The notes beneath the pieces were generated by a model. It did no database searches and was not told the DNA's origin. It worked only from the letters and a program-made list of their open reading frames with translations. Position numbers and translations under genes: made by a program. From positions 868,397-932,396 of the forward strand of contig NZ_MDKB01000001.1 of the NCBI RefSeq assembly GCF_001715295.1: a DNA stretch of 64,000 bases. The letters run 5' to 3'. The number at the start of each line of letters is the position of its first letter. Position 1 is the stretch's first letter. The stretch is from Streptomyces griseus (lineage in GTDB: Bacteria; Actinomycetota; Actinomycetes; Streptomycetales; Streptomycetaceae). Below are positions 1-9,568 of this stretch, one piece after another.

Positions 1-1
1 G

Positions 2-580
2 ATGCTCGCCTCCGCCCGCGGGCTCGCCCTGCAGATCACCGACGGCAAGACGCAGATCGTGACGGTCCAGTCCGTCCTCGACCTGGGCCTGCCCGACGCC
101 TACGTCCTCGGCATCCCGCCACTCGTCCTCGTCTTCGCCGCGGTGACCGTCGCCGGCTGGCTGATCCTGAACCGGACGACCTTCGGGCGCCGTACGGTCG
201 CGGTCGGCGGCAACGCCGAAGCGGCCCGGCTCGCCGGCATCGACGTACGCCGCCAGCGGCTCTACCTCTATCTGCTCTCCGGCCTGTGCTGCGGCATCGC
301 CGCCTTCATGCTGATCATCCTGTCCGGGTCCGGCCAGAACACCAACGGCAACCTGTACGAGCTCGACGCGATCGCCGCCGCGATCATCGGCGGCACGCTG
401 CTGAGCGGGGGCCGCGGAACGATCGTCGGCTCCGTACTCGGTGTCCTGGTCTTCACCACGATCACCAACATCTTCGCCCTCAACAATCTGCAGAGCGATG
501 TCCAGCAGATCGCCAAGGGCGCGATCATCGTCGCCGCCGTCCTGGTCCAGCGCCGCACCTCGCGCCACGGCGAGACCTGA
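2..580 (+). CDS. Sugar ABC transporter permease, RbsC-like (3' part)
   Basis: C-terminal 192 residues of an inner-membrane permease of the ribose/xylose (BPD_transp_2) family; the 5' part lies outside the window. Several hydrophobic helices are visible, and the family hallmark GGNAEAARLAGIDV lies in the cytoplasmic loop that docks on the ATPase, followed by LDAIAAAIIGGTLLSGGRGT, the usual last conserved block. It would pass a sugar brought by the lipoprotein encoded 53 bp downstream. The ATPase gene is presumably just upstream. The substrate cannot be told from the sequence; the downstream oxidoreductase and isomerase suggest an inositol-like or modified sugar. Confidence 0.9.
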   Translation: MLASARGLALQITDGKTQIVTVQSVLDLGLPDAYVLGIPPLVLVFAAVTVAGWLILNRTTFGRRTVAVGGNAEAARLAGIDVRRQRLYLYLLSGLCCGIAAFMLIILSGSGQNTNGNLYELDAIAAAIIGGTLLSGGRGTIVGSVLGVLVFTTITNIFALNNLQSDVQQIAKGAIIVAAVLVQRRTSRHGET

Positions 581-633
581 ACCACCCCGCCCGCTGTTCC
601 GTATGCCACGCACCGGATGAAGGGTTGACAGCC

Positions 634-1671
634 ATGCCAGAAACCAGCCGCAGAGGACTGCTCTTCGGCACCGCGGCCGTCTCCGCGGGAGCCTTCCTCA
701 CTGCCTGTACCAGTAACGAGCCCAAGGAGAAGGCGACCGCCGCGAACAACCAGCCCGCGGCCGACGACAAGCCCGGCACCCCTGTCACCATCGGATTCGC
801 CGGACCCCAGGCCGACCACGGCTGGCTCAACGCGATCAACGTGAACGCCAAGTCGCGCGCGGAGAAGTACTCCGAGGTGACCCTGGAGATCACCGAGGGC
901 TCCAACGACACCGCCGCCCAGATCGGTCAGGTCAAGACCCTCATCAACAAGAAGGTCGACGTCCTCGTCGTCCTGCCCGCCGACGGCAAGGCGCTCACGC
1001 AGGTCGGCCTGGAGGCCATGAAGGCGGGCATTCCCGTCGTCAACCTGGACCGCGTCTTCGCCTCCCCGCAGGCCTACCGCTGCTGGGTCGGCGGCGACAA
1101 CTACGGCATGGGGCTCAACGCCGGTCACTACATCGGCGAGCAGCTCAAGGGGAAGGCCGGAGCCAAGGTCGTCGAGCTCGCGGGCATCGACAACCTCGAA
1201 CTGACCAAGCAGCGCAGCCAGGGCTTCGCCGACGCGCTGAAGAACTACCCCAACGTGAAGCTGGTGGCCCGTCAGGCCGCCGACTTCACCGTCGAGTCGG
1301 GTCAGGCCAAGATGGCCCAGCTCCTCCAGGCACAGAAGCAGTTCGACGCCCTGTGGAACCACGACGACGACCAGGGCGTGGGCGCCCTGCGCGCCATCCA
1401 GCAGGCGGGCCGGGACGAGTTCATCATGGTCGGCGGTGCCGGTGCGAAGTCCGCGATGGACGCCATCAAGGCCGACAACAGCGTCCTGAAGGCCACCGTC
1501 CTGTACCCGCCGACAATGGCCGCGTCCGCCATCGACCTGGCCCGCGCCCTCGGCCAGAACAAGGGCATCGCCGGCCTCTCCGAGATGGAGATCCCGACGT
1601 CCCTGACCCTCTACTCCGCCGTGGTCACCAAGGACAACGTGGACCAGTACCTGCCGACGGGCTTCAGCTGA
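634..1671 (+). CDS. Sugar ABC transporter substrate-binding lipoprotein
   Basis: 345-residue periplasmic-binding-protein type 1 (RbsB/XylF-like) receptor. The N-terminus holds a twin-arginine motif (S5-R-R-G) and a lipobox ending at C25 (LTAC), so the protein is probably Tat-exported and lipid-anchored. GFAGPQADHGWLNAINVNAK is the first strand and loop of the sugar-binding fold; a second lobe follows with NHDDDQGVGALRAI. The ATG is 53 bp after the permease stop and the reading continues into a Gfo-type dehydrogenase gene, so the four genes look like one import and catabolism operon. The ligand is unknown. Confidence 0.9.
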   Translation: MPETSRRGLLFGTAAVSAGAFLTACTSNEPKEKATAANNQPAADDKPGTPVTIGFAGPQADHGWLNAINVNAKSRAEKYSEVTLEITEGSNDTAAQIGQVKTLINKKVDVLVVLPADGKALTQVGLEAMKAGIPVVNLDRVFASPQAYRCWVGGDNYGMGLNAGHYIGEQLKGKAGAKVVELAGIDNLELTKQRSQGFADALKNYPNVKLVARQAADFTVESGQAKMAQLLQAQKQFDALWNHDDDQGVGALRAIQQAGRDEFIMVGGAGAKSAMDAIKADNSVLKATVLYPPTMAASAIDLARALGQNKGIAGLSEMEIPTSLTLYSAVVTKDNVDQYLPTGFS

Positions 1672-1718
1672 TCCCGCCCCACCGCCGCCACCGAACCACC
1701 GACGAGGAGGAAGCCCGC

Positions 1719-2951
1719 ATGGCCCGTAGGGAAGAGACGGAGCAGGAGACCGAGGCACCGCCGCCGGCAGGGGGGCCGACGACCGCACTCGGCGTCGGCA
1801 TGGTCGGATACGCGTTCATGGGAGCCGCCCACTCACAGGGCTGGCGGACCACGGGACACGTCTTCGACCTCCCGGTGAGACCCGCTCTCGCCGCGATCTG
1901 CGGACGCGACCGCACCGCCGTCGAAGCCGCCGCCGCCCGGCACGGCTGGGCGGCGGCGGAGACCGACTGGCGTGCCCTGATCGCCCGGGACGACGTGCAG
2001 CTGGTCGACATCTGCACCCCGGGCGACAGCCATGCGGAGATCGCCATCGCCGCGTTGGAGGCGGGCAAGCACGTGCTGTGCGAGAAGCCGCTCGCCAACA
2101 CGGTCGCCGAGGCGGAGGCCATGGCCGCGGCGGCCGAGCGGGCGGCGGCCCGCGGCCAGGTGGCGATCGTGGGCTTCAACTACCGCAAGGTGCCCGCCAT
2201 CACGTACGCCCGCTCCCTGATCGCGGAGGGCCGGCTGGGCACCCTGCGGCACGTACGGGCCACCTACCTCCAGGACTGGCTGGTCGACCCCGGTTCGCCG
2301 CTCACCTGGCGGCTGGAGCGCGAGCACGCCGGATCGGGAGCGCTGGGGGACCTCGGGGCGCACATCGTCGACCTCGCCCAGTACCTCGCCGGGGAGCTGC
2401 TGGTCGGCGTGTCGGCGGTGAGCGAGACCTTCGTACGGGAACGGCCCGTGCTCGCCGGCACCACGGCCGGGCTCACGGGCGCCGCCGGCGGCGCCACGCG
2501 GGGCGCGGTCACCGTCGACGACGCGGCGCTGTTCACCGGGCGGCTGGCCTCCGGCGCGCTGGCCTCGTTCGAGGCGACCCGGATGGCGGCCGGCCGCAAG
2601 AACGCCCTGCGGCTGGAGATCAACGGAGAGCGGGGCTCGATCGCCTTCGACCTGGAACGGCTCAACGAACTCTCCTTCCACGACCACACGGAGCCCGCGG
2701 CCTCCGCCGGCTTCCGCCGGATCCTGGTCACCGAACCCGAGCACCCCTACCTGGAGGCGTGGTGGCCGCCGGGCCACGGACTGGGCTACGAGCACACCTT
2801 CGTGCACCAGGCCCGCGACGTGGTGCGCACGATCGCCGACGGCACGCCGCCCGTACCGTCGTTCGCCGACGGCCTCCAGGTGCAGCGGGTGCTCGCCGCC
2901 GTCGAGGAGAGCGCCGCCAAGAACTCCGTACTCACCCCGGTCCCTCTCTAG
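1719..2951 (+). CDS. Gfo/Idh/MocA family NAD(P)-dependent sugar oxidoreductase
   Basis: 410-residue cytoplasmic dehydrogenase. The Rossmann glycine motif is G27-M-V-G-Y-A-F-M-G35 and the family signature CEKPLANT has its catalytic-site lysine at K123 (E122-K-P). The C-terminal half has the expected beta-sheet substrate domain (GDLGAHIVDLAQYLAG). The start is an ATG with GAGGAGG 9 bases upstream; the first 20 residues are a charged, probably disordered extension. Enzymes of this family oxidise a sugar or cyclitol hydroxyl, often at C3, or inositol. Its partner is the TIM-barrel protein starting 12 bases later. Family is certain, substrate is not. Confidence 0.9.
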   Translation: MARREETEQETEAPPPAGGPTTALGVGMVGYAFMGAAHSQGWRTTGHVFDLPVRPALAAICGRDRTAVEAAAARHGWAAAETDWRALIARDDVQLVDICTPGDSHAEIAIAALEAGKHVLCEKPLANTVAEAEAMAAAAERAAARGQVAIVGFNYRKVPAITYARSLIAEGRLGTLRHVRATYLQDWLVDPGSPLTWRLEREHAGSGALGDLGAHIVDLAQYLAGELLVGVSAVSETFVRERPVLAGTTAGLTGAAGGATRGAVTVDDAALFTGRLASGALASFEATRMAAGRKNALRLEINGERGSIAFDLERLNELSFHDHTEPAASAGFRRILVTEPEHPYLEAWWPPGHGLGYEHTFVHQARDVVRTIADGTPPVPSFADGLQVQRVLAAVEESAAKNSVLTPVPL

Positions 2952-2963
2952 GAGGTCGTGCGC

Positions 2964-3968
2964 ATGCCCCGCCCCTTCACCCTCTTCACCGGCCAGTGGG
3001 CCGACCTGCCCCTGGAGGAGGTCTGCCGGCTCGCCCGGGACTTCGGCTACGACGGCCTCGAACTCGCCTGCTGGGGGGATCACTTCGAGGTCGACAAGGC
3101 GCTGGCCGACCCCGGCTACCTGGACGGGCGGCGGCAGCTGCTCGACAGGTACGGCCTGAAGTGCTTCGCCGTCTCCAACCACCTGGTGGGCCAGGCCGTC
3201 TGCGACAACCCGATCGACGAACGCCACCAGGGCATCCTGCCCGCCCGGATCTGGGAGGACGGGGAACCCGAGGGTGTGCGCCGGCGGGCCGCCGAGGAGA
3301 TCAAGAACACCGCCCGCGCGGCGGCCGCGTTCGGCGTCGACACCGTCATCGGTTTCACCGGTTCCTCGATCTGGCATCTGGTCGCGATGTTCCCGCCGGT
3401 CCCCCCGCACATGATCGAGCGCGGGTACGAGGACTTCGCGGAGCGGTGGAACCCGATCCTGGACGTCTTCGACGCGGAGGGGGTGCGCTTCGCGCACGAG
3501 GTGCACCCCAGCGAGATCGCGTACGACTACTGGACCACGCACCGGGCTCTGGAGGCGGTGGACCACCGCCCCGCCTTCGGGCTGAACTTCGACCCGAGCC
3601 ACTTCGTGTGGCAGGACCTCGACCCGGTCGGTTTCCTGTACGACTTCCGGGACCGGATCTACCACGTGGACTGCAAGGAGGCCCGTAAGCGCCTCGACGG
3701 CCGCAACGGGCGTCTCGGCTCCCACCTGCCGTGGGGCGACCCCCGGCGGGGCTGGGACTTCGTCTCGGCCGGGCACGGAGACGTGCCGTGGGAGGACGTG
3801 TTCCGGATGCTCCGGTCGATCGGGTACCAGGGGCCGGTCTCGGTGGAGTGGGAGGACGCGGGCATGGACCGGCTGACGGGGGCGCCGGAGGCGCTGGCCT
3901 CGCTCAAGCGGTTCGACTTCGACCCGCCGAGCGCGTCGTTCGACGCGGCGTTCGGGGGCGGGGACTAG
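2964..3968 (+). CDS. Sugar phosphate isomerase/epimerase (TIM barrel)
   Basis: 334-residue AP-endonuclease-2/xylose-isomerase-like TIM barrel. [12 protein letters not shown] near the N-terminus, [17 protein letters not shown] and [10 protein letters not shown] supply the Glu/Asp/His ligands typical of the metal site. It follows the dehydrogenase by 12 bases; GGAGG overlaps the upstream stop codon and lies 8 bases before the ATG, which favours this start over a GTG six bases earlier. Members of this family isomerise or epimerise keto-sugars or keto-inositols, or cleave 3-keto-glycosides. Here it probably processes the product of the upstream oxidoreductase. Confidence 0.9.
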   Translation: MPRPFTLFTGQWADLPLEEVCRLARDFGYDGLELACWGDHFEVDKALADPGYLDGRRQLLDRYGLKCFAVSNHLVGQAVCDNPIDERHQGILPARIWEDGEPEGVRRRAAEEIKNTARAAAAFGVDTVIGFTGSSIWHLVAMFPPVPPHMIERGYEDFAERWNPILDVFDAEGVRFAHEVHPSEIAYDYWTTHRALEAVDHRPAFGLNFDPSHFVWQDLDPVGFLYDFRDRIYHVDCKEARKRLDGRNGRLGSHLPWGDPRRGWDFVSAGHGDVPWEDVFRMLRSIGYQGPVSVEWEDAGMDRLTGAPEALASLKRFDFDPPSASFDAAFGGGD

Positions 3969-4647
3969 ACCGGGGGGCGGAGCCCCCGGGCCCCTTCCGG
4001 GGGCTCCGCCCCCGGCGCCCCCGGGCCTCAAGCGCCGGCGGGGCTGGTTTTTCGGGGTCCTGCCCCGGGCCCCGCGCCTGCTGCGGCGGCGGGGCTCGAT
4101 ACGGCTCGGTCGGCCGGAAGGTGGTCCCGGGAGCCGGATGCGGTCCGCCGGGCCCGGAGAAGGTTCGAGGAGCCGCACCGGTGCCTCGACGGGCCGGAGG
4201 TGCTCGTCGAGCTGGATGGTGGCGCGCCGCGCCGGGCGTGGTGCGTCGAGCTGCGTACGGCCCCGCACCGGGCCGGGCGTGGTGCGTCGACTGCGGGGTG
4301 ACTCACCGGGCCGAGGCGGTGCGCCGAACGTCGCATGAGGCCCCGCGCGCCGGAGGTGGCTCGGTGAACCAGGGCGGGACATGACCCCGTCCGCAGCCCG
4401 AGGGGCGGTCCCGCGGGCCGGTTCGGCGTGCCCCGGACCGGCTTTGTCCAGCAGCAGGGAAAAGGTCAACGCACAACCCGCACAAGGGCTTTCCGTCTCG
4501 GACGAACCCCGCTACGGTCCCCTACGTGTACAGAAGATGACTCGCGTCACCAGGGGCTCACCGGCCCCCGGTGACGAGCGCGGCAGTCCCCGCGCCGAAC
4601 GGCAGAACGCACCCGCCCGAACAACCGGCACCTTCCGGAGGACGCAC
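3969..4647. other. Gene-free stretch with terminator and repeat-like sequence
   Basis: 679 bases without a supported gene. The first 50 bases hold a strong hairpin (separate entry) and the phrase CAAGCGCCGGCGGGGCTGG, which resembles a dispersed intergenic element common after Streptomyces genes. The rest is GC-rich with no frame of good codon use. The last 150 bases must carry the promoter of the downstream secreted protein; CTACGGT near 4510 could be a -10 box. Confidence 0.5.
3973..4013. terminator. Rho-independent-like hairpin after the first sugar operon
   Basis: Two 17-base arms (3973-3989 and 3997-4013) are perfect reverse complements around a 7-base loop, immediately after the isomerase stop codon. 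There is no long U tract, as is usual in Streptomyces. Confidence 0.75.
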
Positions 4648-7600
4648 GTGCACAGAAGCAGCAGACGGCTCCGCGCCCGAAAGGCACTCGCACTTCTCAC
4701 CGGCGGACTGCTCGCAGCCGCCACCCTCACCCTGGGTTCCTCGCCCGCCACCGCGGCCGACGCCCCGGTCTCGCCGGCCGCGCAGGACGCGGCCGCCGAG
4801 GACTTCCAGCAGGTGACCCTGGCCAAGGGCGCCGCCGAGACCGGCGAACCCATGTCGCTGGCCGTGCTTCCCGACCGCAGCGTGCTGCACACCTCGCGCA
4901 GCGGCGAGCTGCGGATCACCGACAGCGCCGGCAACACCCGCATCTCCGGCACCCTCCCCGTCTACTCGCACGACGAGGAAGGTCTCCAGGGCGTGGGGAT
5001 CGACCCCGACTTCGCGGAGAACCGGGCGATCTACCTCTACTACGCGCCCCCGCTGGACACCCCGGCCGGTGACGCCCCCGAGAACGGCACCGCCGCGGAC
5101 TTCGCCGAGTTCGACGGCGTGAACCGCCTCTCCCGCTTCGTACTCAAGGCCGACGGCACGCTCGACAACGCCAGCGAGAAGAAGATCCTCGACGTACCGA
5201 CCTCGCGCGGCATCTGCTGCCACGTCGGCGGCGACATCGACTTCGACGCCGACGGCAACCTCTACCTGTCGACGGGTGACGACACCAACCCCTTCGCCTC
5301 CGACGGCTATTCGCCCCTCGACGACCGGCCCGACCGCAACCCGGCCTTCGACGCCCGCCGTACCTCCGGCAACACCAACGACCTCCGCGGCAAGATCCTC
5401 CGCATCAAGGTCGCCGACGACGGCTCGTACACCGTTCCGGAGGGCAACCTCTTCGCCCCGGGCACGGACAGGACCCGCCCCGAGATCTACGCGATGGGCT
5501 TCCGCAACCCCTTCCGCTTCAGCGTCGACAAGGCCAGCGGCATCCTGTACGTCGGTGACTACGGCCCCGACGCGGGCGCCGCCGACCCGAACCGCGGACC
5601 CGCAGGACAGGTCGAGTTCGCCCGGGTGACCAAGCCCGGCAACTTCGGCTGGCCCTTCTGCACCGGCGACAACGACGCCTACCGCGACTACGACTTCGCG
5701 ACGAAGACGTCCGGGCCGGCCTTCGACTGCGCCGCCCCGAAGAACGACTCGCCGCACAACACCGGCCTGGTCGACCTGCCGCCCGCGCAGCCCGCCTGGA
5801 TACCGTACGACGCCGGCTCCGTCCCCGAGTTCGGTACCGGCTCCGAGTCCCCGATGGGCGGCCCCGTCTACCACTACGACGCCGGCCTCGACTCGCCCGT
5901 CAAGTTCCCCGAGGCGTACGACGGGGACTTCTTCGCCGGTGAGTTCGGACGGCAGTGGATCAAGCGCATCGAGCAGGACGGCGACGGCACCGTCCAGTCG
6001 GTCAACGACCTCCCGTGGTCGGGTACCCAGATCATGGACATGGCGTTCGGACCCGACGGGGCGCTGTACGTCCTGGACTACGGGCTCTCGTGGTTCGGGG
6101 GCGACGAGCACTCCGCGCTCTACCGCATCGAGAACGCCACCGGCGGCCGCTCACCCGTCGCCGAGGCCGGCGCCAACAAGACGTCCGGCGTGGCCCCGCT
6201 CCGGGTGAAGTTCTCCTCGGCAGGAACCACCGACGGTGACGGAGACACCCTGACGTACGCCTGGGACTTCGGCGACGGCGGCACCTCCACGGCCGCCGAC
6301 CCCTCCTACACGTACAAGAAGAACGGCACCTACACCGCCACGGTGACCGCCAAGGACCCGACGGGACGCACCGGATCGGCCAGTGTGCACGTGACCGTCG
6401 GCAACACCGCTCCCGTGGTGACCATGCAGTTCCCCTCCGACGGCCAGATGTTCGAGTTCGGTGACGAGGTGCCCTTCAAGGTGACCGTCACCGACCCGGA
6501 GGACGGTACCGTCGACTGCTCCAAGGTCGAGGTCAAGTTCACCCTGGGCCACGACAGCCACGGGCACGACATCACCACGGAGCACGGTTGCGAAGGCACC
6601 GTCAAGACCCGGATGGAGGGCGGGCACGACCCGAACGCCAACATCTACGGTGGTATCTCCGCCTCGTACACCGACGGCGGTGGCGGCGGCCAGGCCGCGC
6701 TGACCGGCCGGGACCAGGCGAAGCTCCAGCCCCGCCACCGGCAGGCCGAGCACTTCGACAGCTCGCTCGGTGTCACCACGCCGAGCAAGACGAGCGCGCA
6801 CGGCGGCCGGACCGTCGGTGACATCCACGACGGCGACTGGATCTCCTTCACCCCGTACATCCTCAGCGGCAGCACCAAGCTCACCGCCCGAACCTCCTCC
6901 GCCGGCGCGGGAGGCTTCCTGGAGGTGCGCGCCGGATCTCCCACCGGCACGATCCTCGGCTCGGCACCCGTCCCGGTGACCGGCAGCTGGGACACGTTCC
7001 AGGACATCGACGTACCGCTGCGAGCCGTCCCGAAGAAGGCGACACAGCTCTACCTGGTCTTCAAGGGCGGCGACGGAGCGCTCTACGACGTGGACGACTT
7101 CATCCTCTCCGACAGCCCGGTCGACAGGACCGCCAAGCGCGTCCTGGTCTTCTCCAAGACCGGCGGCTTCCGGCACGACTCGATCCCGGCCGGCATCACC
7201 GCGCTGAAGGAGCTGGGCAAGGACAGCAACATCACCGTCGACTCCACCGAGGCGGCCGGCCAGTTCACCACCAGCAACCTGGCGCGCTACGACGCCGTCG
7301 TCTTCCTCTCCACGACCGGTGACGTCCTCGACGCCGACCAGCAGAAGGCGTTCGAGAACTACGTGGCCACCGGAGGCGGCTACATGGGCGTCCACGCCGC
7401 CGCCGACACCGAGTACGACTGGGAGTTCTACGGCGGACTCGTCGGCGCCTACTTCGCCTCGCACCCGCAGATCCAGCCCGCGACCGTCCGGGTGGAGAAC
7501 CACGACCACCCCGCGACCGCGCACCTGGGTGACGCCTGGGACCGCACCGACGAGTGGTACAACTACCGCACCAACCCCCGGGACAAGGCCCAGGTGCTGG

Positions 7601-8358
7601 CCACGCTCGACGAGACCAGCTACACCGGTGGCACCATGAAGGGCGACCACCCGATCTCCTGGTGCCAGGCCTACCAGGGCGGCCGCTCCTTCTACACCGG
7701 CCTCGGCCACACCAAGGAGTCGTACGCCGAACCGGCCATGCGCCAGCACCTGCTCGGCGGGCTGCGCTACGCGGCCGGCCAGGTTGCGGCCGACTGCAAG
7801 CCCGACACCGGCTACCGCTCCCTCTTCAACGGCAAGACGCTCGACGGCTGGAAGCAGGCCGGTCCCGGAAAGTTCGACGTCGTCGACGGCGAACTGCGCT
7901 CCGTGGGCGGCATGGGCCTGCTGACCTACCAGGCCAAGGAACTGAAGTCCTACTCGCTGAAGCTCGACTGGAAGATGGCGGGTGACGACAACTCCGGCGT
8001 CTTCGTCGGCTTCCCGGAGTCCGAAGACCCGTGGTCCGCGGTGAACAACGGCTACGAGGTCCAGATCGACGCCACGGATGCACCGGACCGCACCACCGGG
8101 GCGGTCTACACCTTCAAGTCGGCCAACATCAAGGCCCGCGACCAGGTCCTGCGGCCGCCCGGCCAGTGGAACAGCTACGAGATCAAGGTCCAGGGCGAAC
8201 GTCTCCAGGTCTTCCTCAACGGAGTGAAGATCAACGACTTCACCAACACCGACCCGGTCCGCAGCCTCAAGGACGGCTACATCGGCCTGCAGAACCACGG
8301 GGCCGACGACCAGGTGTCCTTCCGCAACATCCAGCTGAAGGAGCTGCCCTCGACGTAG
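4648..8358 (+). CDS. Secreted multidomain protein: PQQ sugar dehydrogenase-like + PKD + CBM-like + ThuA + DUF1080
   Basis: 1236-residue exported protein. Signal peptide at residues 1-40 (LLTGGLLAAATLTL, cleavage near ATAAD). Residues about 50-500 form a glucose/sorbosone-dehydrogenase beta-propeller (GICCHVGGDIDFDADGNLYL, GFRNPFRFSVD). Residues 501-586 are a PKD domain (WDFGDGGTST). About 698-821 is a galactose-binding, CBM6-like domain. 830-1050 is a ThuA domain (VLVFSKTGGFRHDSI, GGGYMGVHAAADTEYDWEFY). 1055-1236 is DUF1080, a LamG-like fold now linked to 3-keto-disaccharide hydrolysis (LFNGKTLDGWK). The start is a GTG with GGAGGA 5 bases upstream. It stands alone between two hairpins. Together the domains suggest extracellular oxidation and breakdown of glycosides; the exact substrate is unknown. 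Confidence 0.9.
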   Translation: MHRSSRRLRARKALALLTGGLLAAATLTLGSSPATAADAPVSPAAQDAAAEDFQQVTLAKGAAETGEPMSLAVLPDRSVLHTSRSGELRITDSAGNTRISGTLPVYSHDEEGLQGVGIDPDFAENRAIYLYYAPPLDTPAGDAPENGTAADFAEFDGVNRLSRFVLKADGTLDNASEKKILDVPTSRGICCHVGGDIDFDADGNLYLSTGDDTNPFASDGYSPLDDRPDRNPAFDARRTSGNTNDLRGKILRIKVADDGSYTVPEGNLFAPGTDRTRPEIYAMGFRNPFRFSVDKASGILYVGDYGPDAGAADPNRGPAGQVEFARVTKPGNFGWPFCTGDNDAYRDYDFATKTSGPAFDCAAPKNDSPHNTGLVDLPPAQPAWIPYDAGSVPEFGTGSESPMGGPVYHYDAGLDSPVKFPEAYDGDFFAGEFGRQWIKRIEQDGDGTVQSVNDLPWSGTQIMDMAFGPDGALYVLDYGLSWFGGDEHSALYRIENATGGRSPVAEAGANKTSGVAPLRVKFSSAGTTDGDGDTLTYAWDFGDGGTSTAADPSYTYKKNGTYTATVTAKDPTGRTGSASVHVTVGNTAPVVTMQFPSDGQMFEFGDEVPFKVTVTDPEDGTVDCSKVEVKFTLGHDSHGHDITTEHGCEGTVKTRMEGGHDPNANIYGGISASYTDGGGGGQAALTGRDQAKLQPRHRQAEHFDSSLGVTTPSKTSAHGGRTVGDIHDGDWISFTPYILSGSTKLTARTSSAGAGGFLEVRAGSPTGTILGSAPVPVTGSWDTFQDIDVPLRAVPKKATQLYLVFKGGDGALYDVDDFILSDSPVDRTAKRVLVFSKTGGFRHDSIPAGITALKELGKDSNITVDSTEAAGQFTTSNLARYDAVVFLSTTGDVLDADQQKAFENYVATGGGYMGVHAAADTEYDWEFYGGLVGAYFASHPQIQPATVRVENHDHPATAHLGDAWDRTDEWYNYRTNPRDKAQVLATLDETSYTGGTMKGDHPISWCQAYQGGRSFYTGLGHTKESYAEPAMRQHLLGGLRYAAGQVAADCKPDTGYRSLFNGKTLDGWKQAGPGKFDVVDGELRSVGGMGLLTYQAKELKSYSLKLDWKMAGDDNSGVFVGFPESEDPWSAVNNGYEVQIDATDAPDRTTGAVYTFKSANIKARDQVLRPPGQWNSYEIKVQGERLQVFLNGVKINDFTNTDPVRSLKDGYIGLQNHGADDQVSFRNIQLKELPST

Positions 8359-8374
8359 GGCGGCCGCCCGTGCC

Positions 8375-8413
8375 GGCGGTGGGCGGGGCAGTGTCCCTGC
8401 CCCGCCCACCGCC
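8375..8413. terminator. Terminator hairpin between the ThuA gene and the ebo-like operon
   Basis: Perfect 17-base arms (8375-8391 and 8397-8413) around TGTCC. It separates the secreted protein gene from the following operon. Confidence 0.75.
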
Positions 8414-8449
8414 CCCCACCCCGTTCTCATCCCCCCAGGGAGGCAGTCC

Positions 8450-9568
8450 GTGACCGCACAGGCCGTTCGTACCGGAGTCTGGTTCATCGGAGCACGCGGC
8501 TCCGTCGCCACCACCGCCACCGCGGGGTGCGCCGCCATCGCGGCGGGCCTCCACCCGGCGACCGGCATGGTCACCGAGACCCCGGCCTTCGCCGACAGCG
8601 GGCTGCCACCCCTGACCTCCCTCGTCTTCGGCGGCCACGACACCCTCGACTGCCCGCTGCCCAAGCGGGCCGAGGCACTCGCGGCCGGCGGCGTCCTCCC
8701 GCACGGGCTGCCCTCCGCCGTCCGTGCCGAACTCGCCTCCGCCGATGCGGAGATACGCACCGGCGGACCCCAGCCCGGCGACACCCGCACCGACGAGGAG
8801 CTCATCACCGCCTTCGCCGCCGACCTCGACGACTTCGCGCGACGCCACGCCCTGGCCCGGACCGTCGTCGTCAACGTCGCCTCCACCGAGCCCGCCCCCG
8901 GCGATGACGACACACGCCTGCCCGCCAGCTCCCTCTACGCGGCGGCGGCACTGCGCGCCGGCTGCCCGTACGTCAACTTCACCCCCTCCACGGGGCTGCA
9001 CAGCCCCCGCCTCCAGGACGCCGCCCGCTCCTGCGGACTTCCCCACGCCGGACGCGACGGCAAGACGGGCCAGACGCTGCTCCGTTCCGTTCTCGCCCCG
9101 ATGTTCGTCCAGCGGGCCCTGCCGGTACGCGCCTGGTCGGGCACCAACCTGCTGGGCGGCGGCGACGGAGCGGCGCTGGCCGACCCTGCGGCGGCCGCCG
9201 CCAAGAACGCGGGCAAGGCACGGGTGCTCGCCGACACGCTGGGCACCGCCCCGGAGGGGGAGGTCCACATCGACGACGTACCGGCGATGGGGGACTGGAA
9301 GACCGCCTGGGACCACGTCGCCTTCGACGGTTTCCTCGGCTCGCGCATGATCCTCCAGACCATCTGGCAGGGCTGCGACTCCGCCCTGGCCGCTCCCCTG
9401 GTCCTGGACCTCGCCCGGCTGCTGGCCCGCGCCCACGAGACCGGCCTGACCGGGCCGCGCCCCGAACTCGGCTTCTACTTCAAGGACCCTGACGGCGGCC
9501 CGGCCGGGCTGTCCGAGCAGTACGCGGCACTTCTCGGCTTCGGCGAGTGCCTGCGGGACGGCCGGTGA
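8450..9568 (+). CDS. Inositol-3-phosphate synthase-like protein, first gene of ebo-type operon
   Basis: 372-residue protein of the myo-inositol-1-phosphate synthase superfamily. GVWFIGARGSVATT is the NAD-binding start, VNFTPSTG and GRDGKTGQTLLRSVLAPMF are the conserved inositol-phosphate-synthase blocks, and the second lysine region survives as AAAAKNAGKAR. GTG start with AGGGAGG 6 bases before it. The stop overlaps the next start by four bases (GTGA), so expression is coupled to the UbiA gene. In other bacteria the ebo cluster carries a dehydroquinate-synthase-like protein (EboD) in this role; this unrelated NAD-using cyclase may take its place. That replacement is my inference. Confidence 0.85.
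   Translation: MTAQAVRTGVWFIGARGSVATTATAGCAAIAAGLHPATGMVTETPAFADSGLPPLTSLVFGGHDTLDCPLPKRAEALAAGGVLPHGLPSAVRAELASADAEIRTGGPQPGDTRTDEELITAFAADLDDFARRHALARTVVVNVASTEPAPGDDDTRLPASSLYAAAALRAGCPYVNFTPSTGLHSPRLQDAARSCGLPHAGRDGKTGQTLLRSVLAPMFVQRALPVRAWSGTNLLGGGDGAALADPAAAAAKNAGKARVLADTLGTAPEGEVHIDDVPAMGDWKTAWDHVAFDGFLGSRMILQTIWQGCDSALAAPLVLDLARLLARAHETGLTGPRPELGFYFKDPDGGPAGLSEQYAALLGFGECLRDGR

Noticed and set aside
1833..4469. 878-codon open frame on the minus strand
   Set aside because: Antisense shadow of the oxidoreductase and isomerase genes; Arg/Pro/Gly/Val-rich with no domain. In DNA this rich in GC, stop codons are rare in the opposite frame.
6151..8913. 920-codon open frame on the minus strand
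   Set aside because: Antisense to the ThuA/DUF1080 protein, whose domains are certain.
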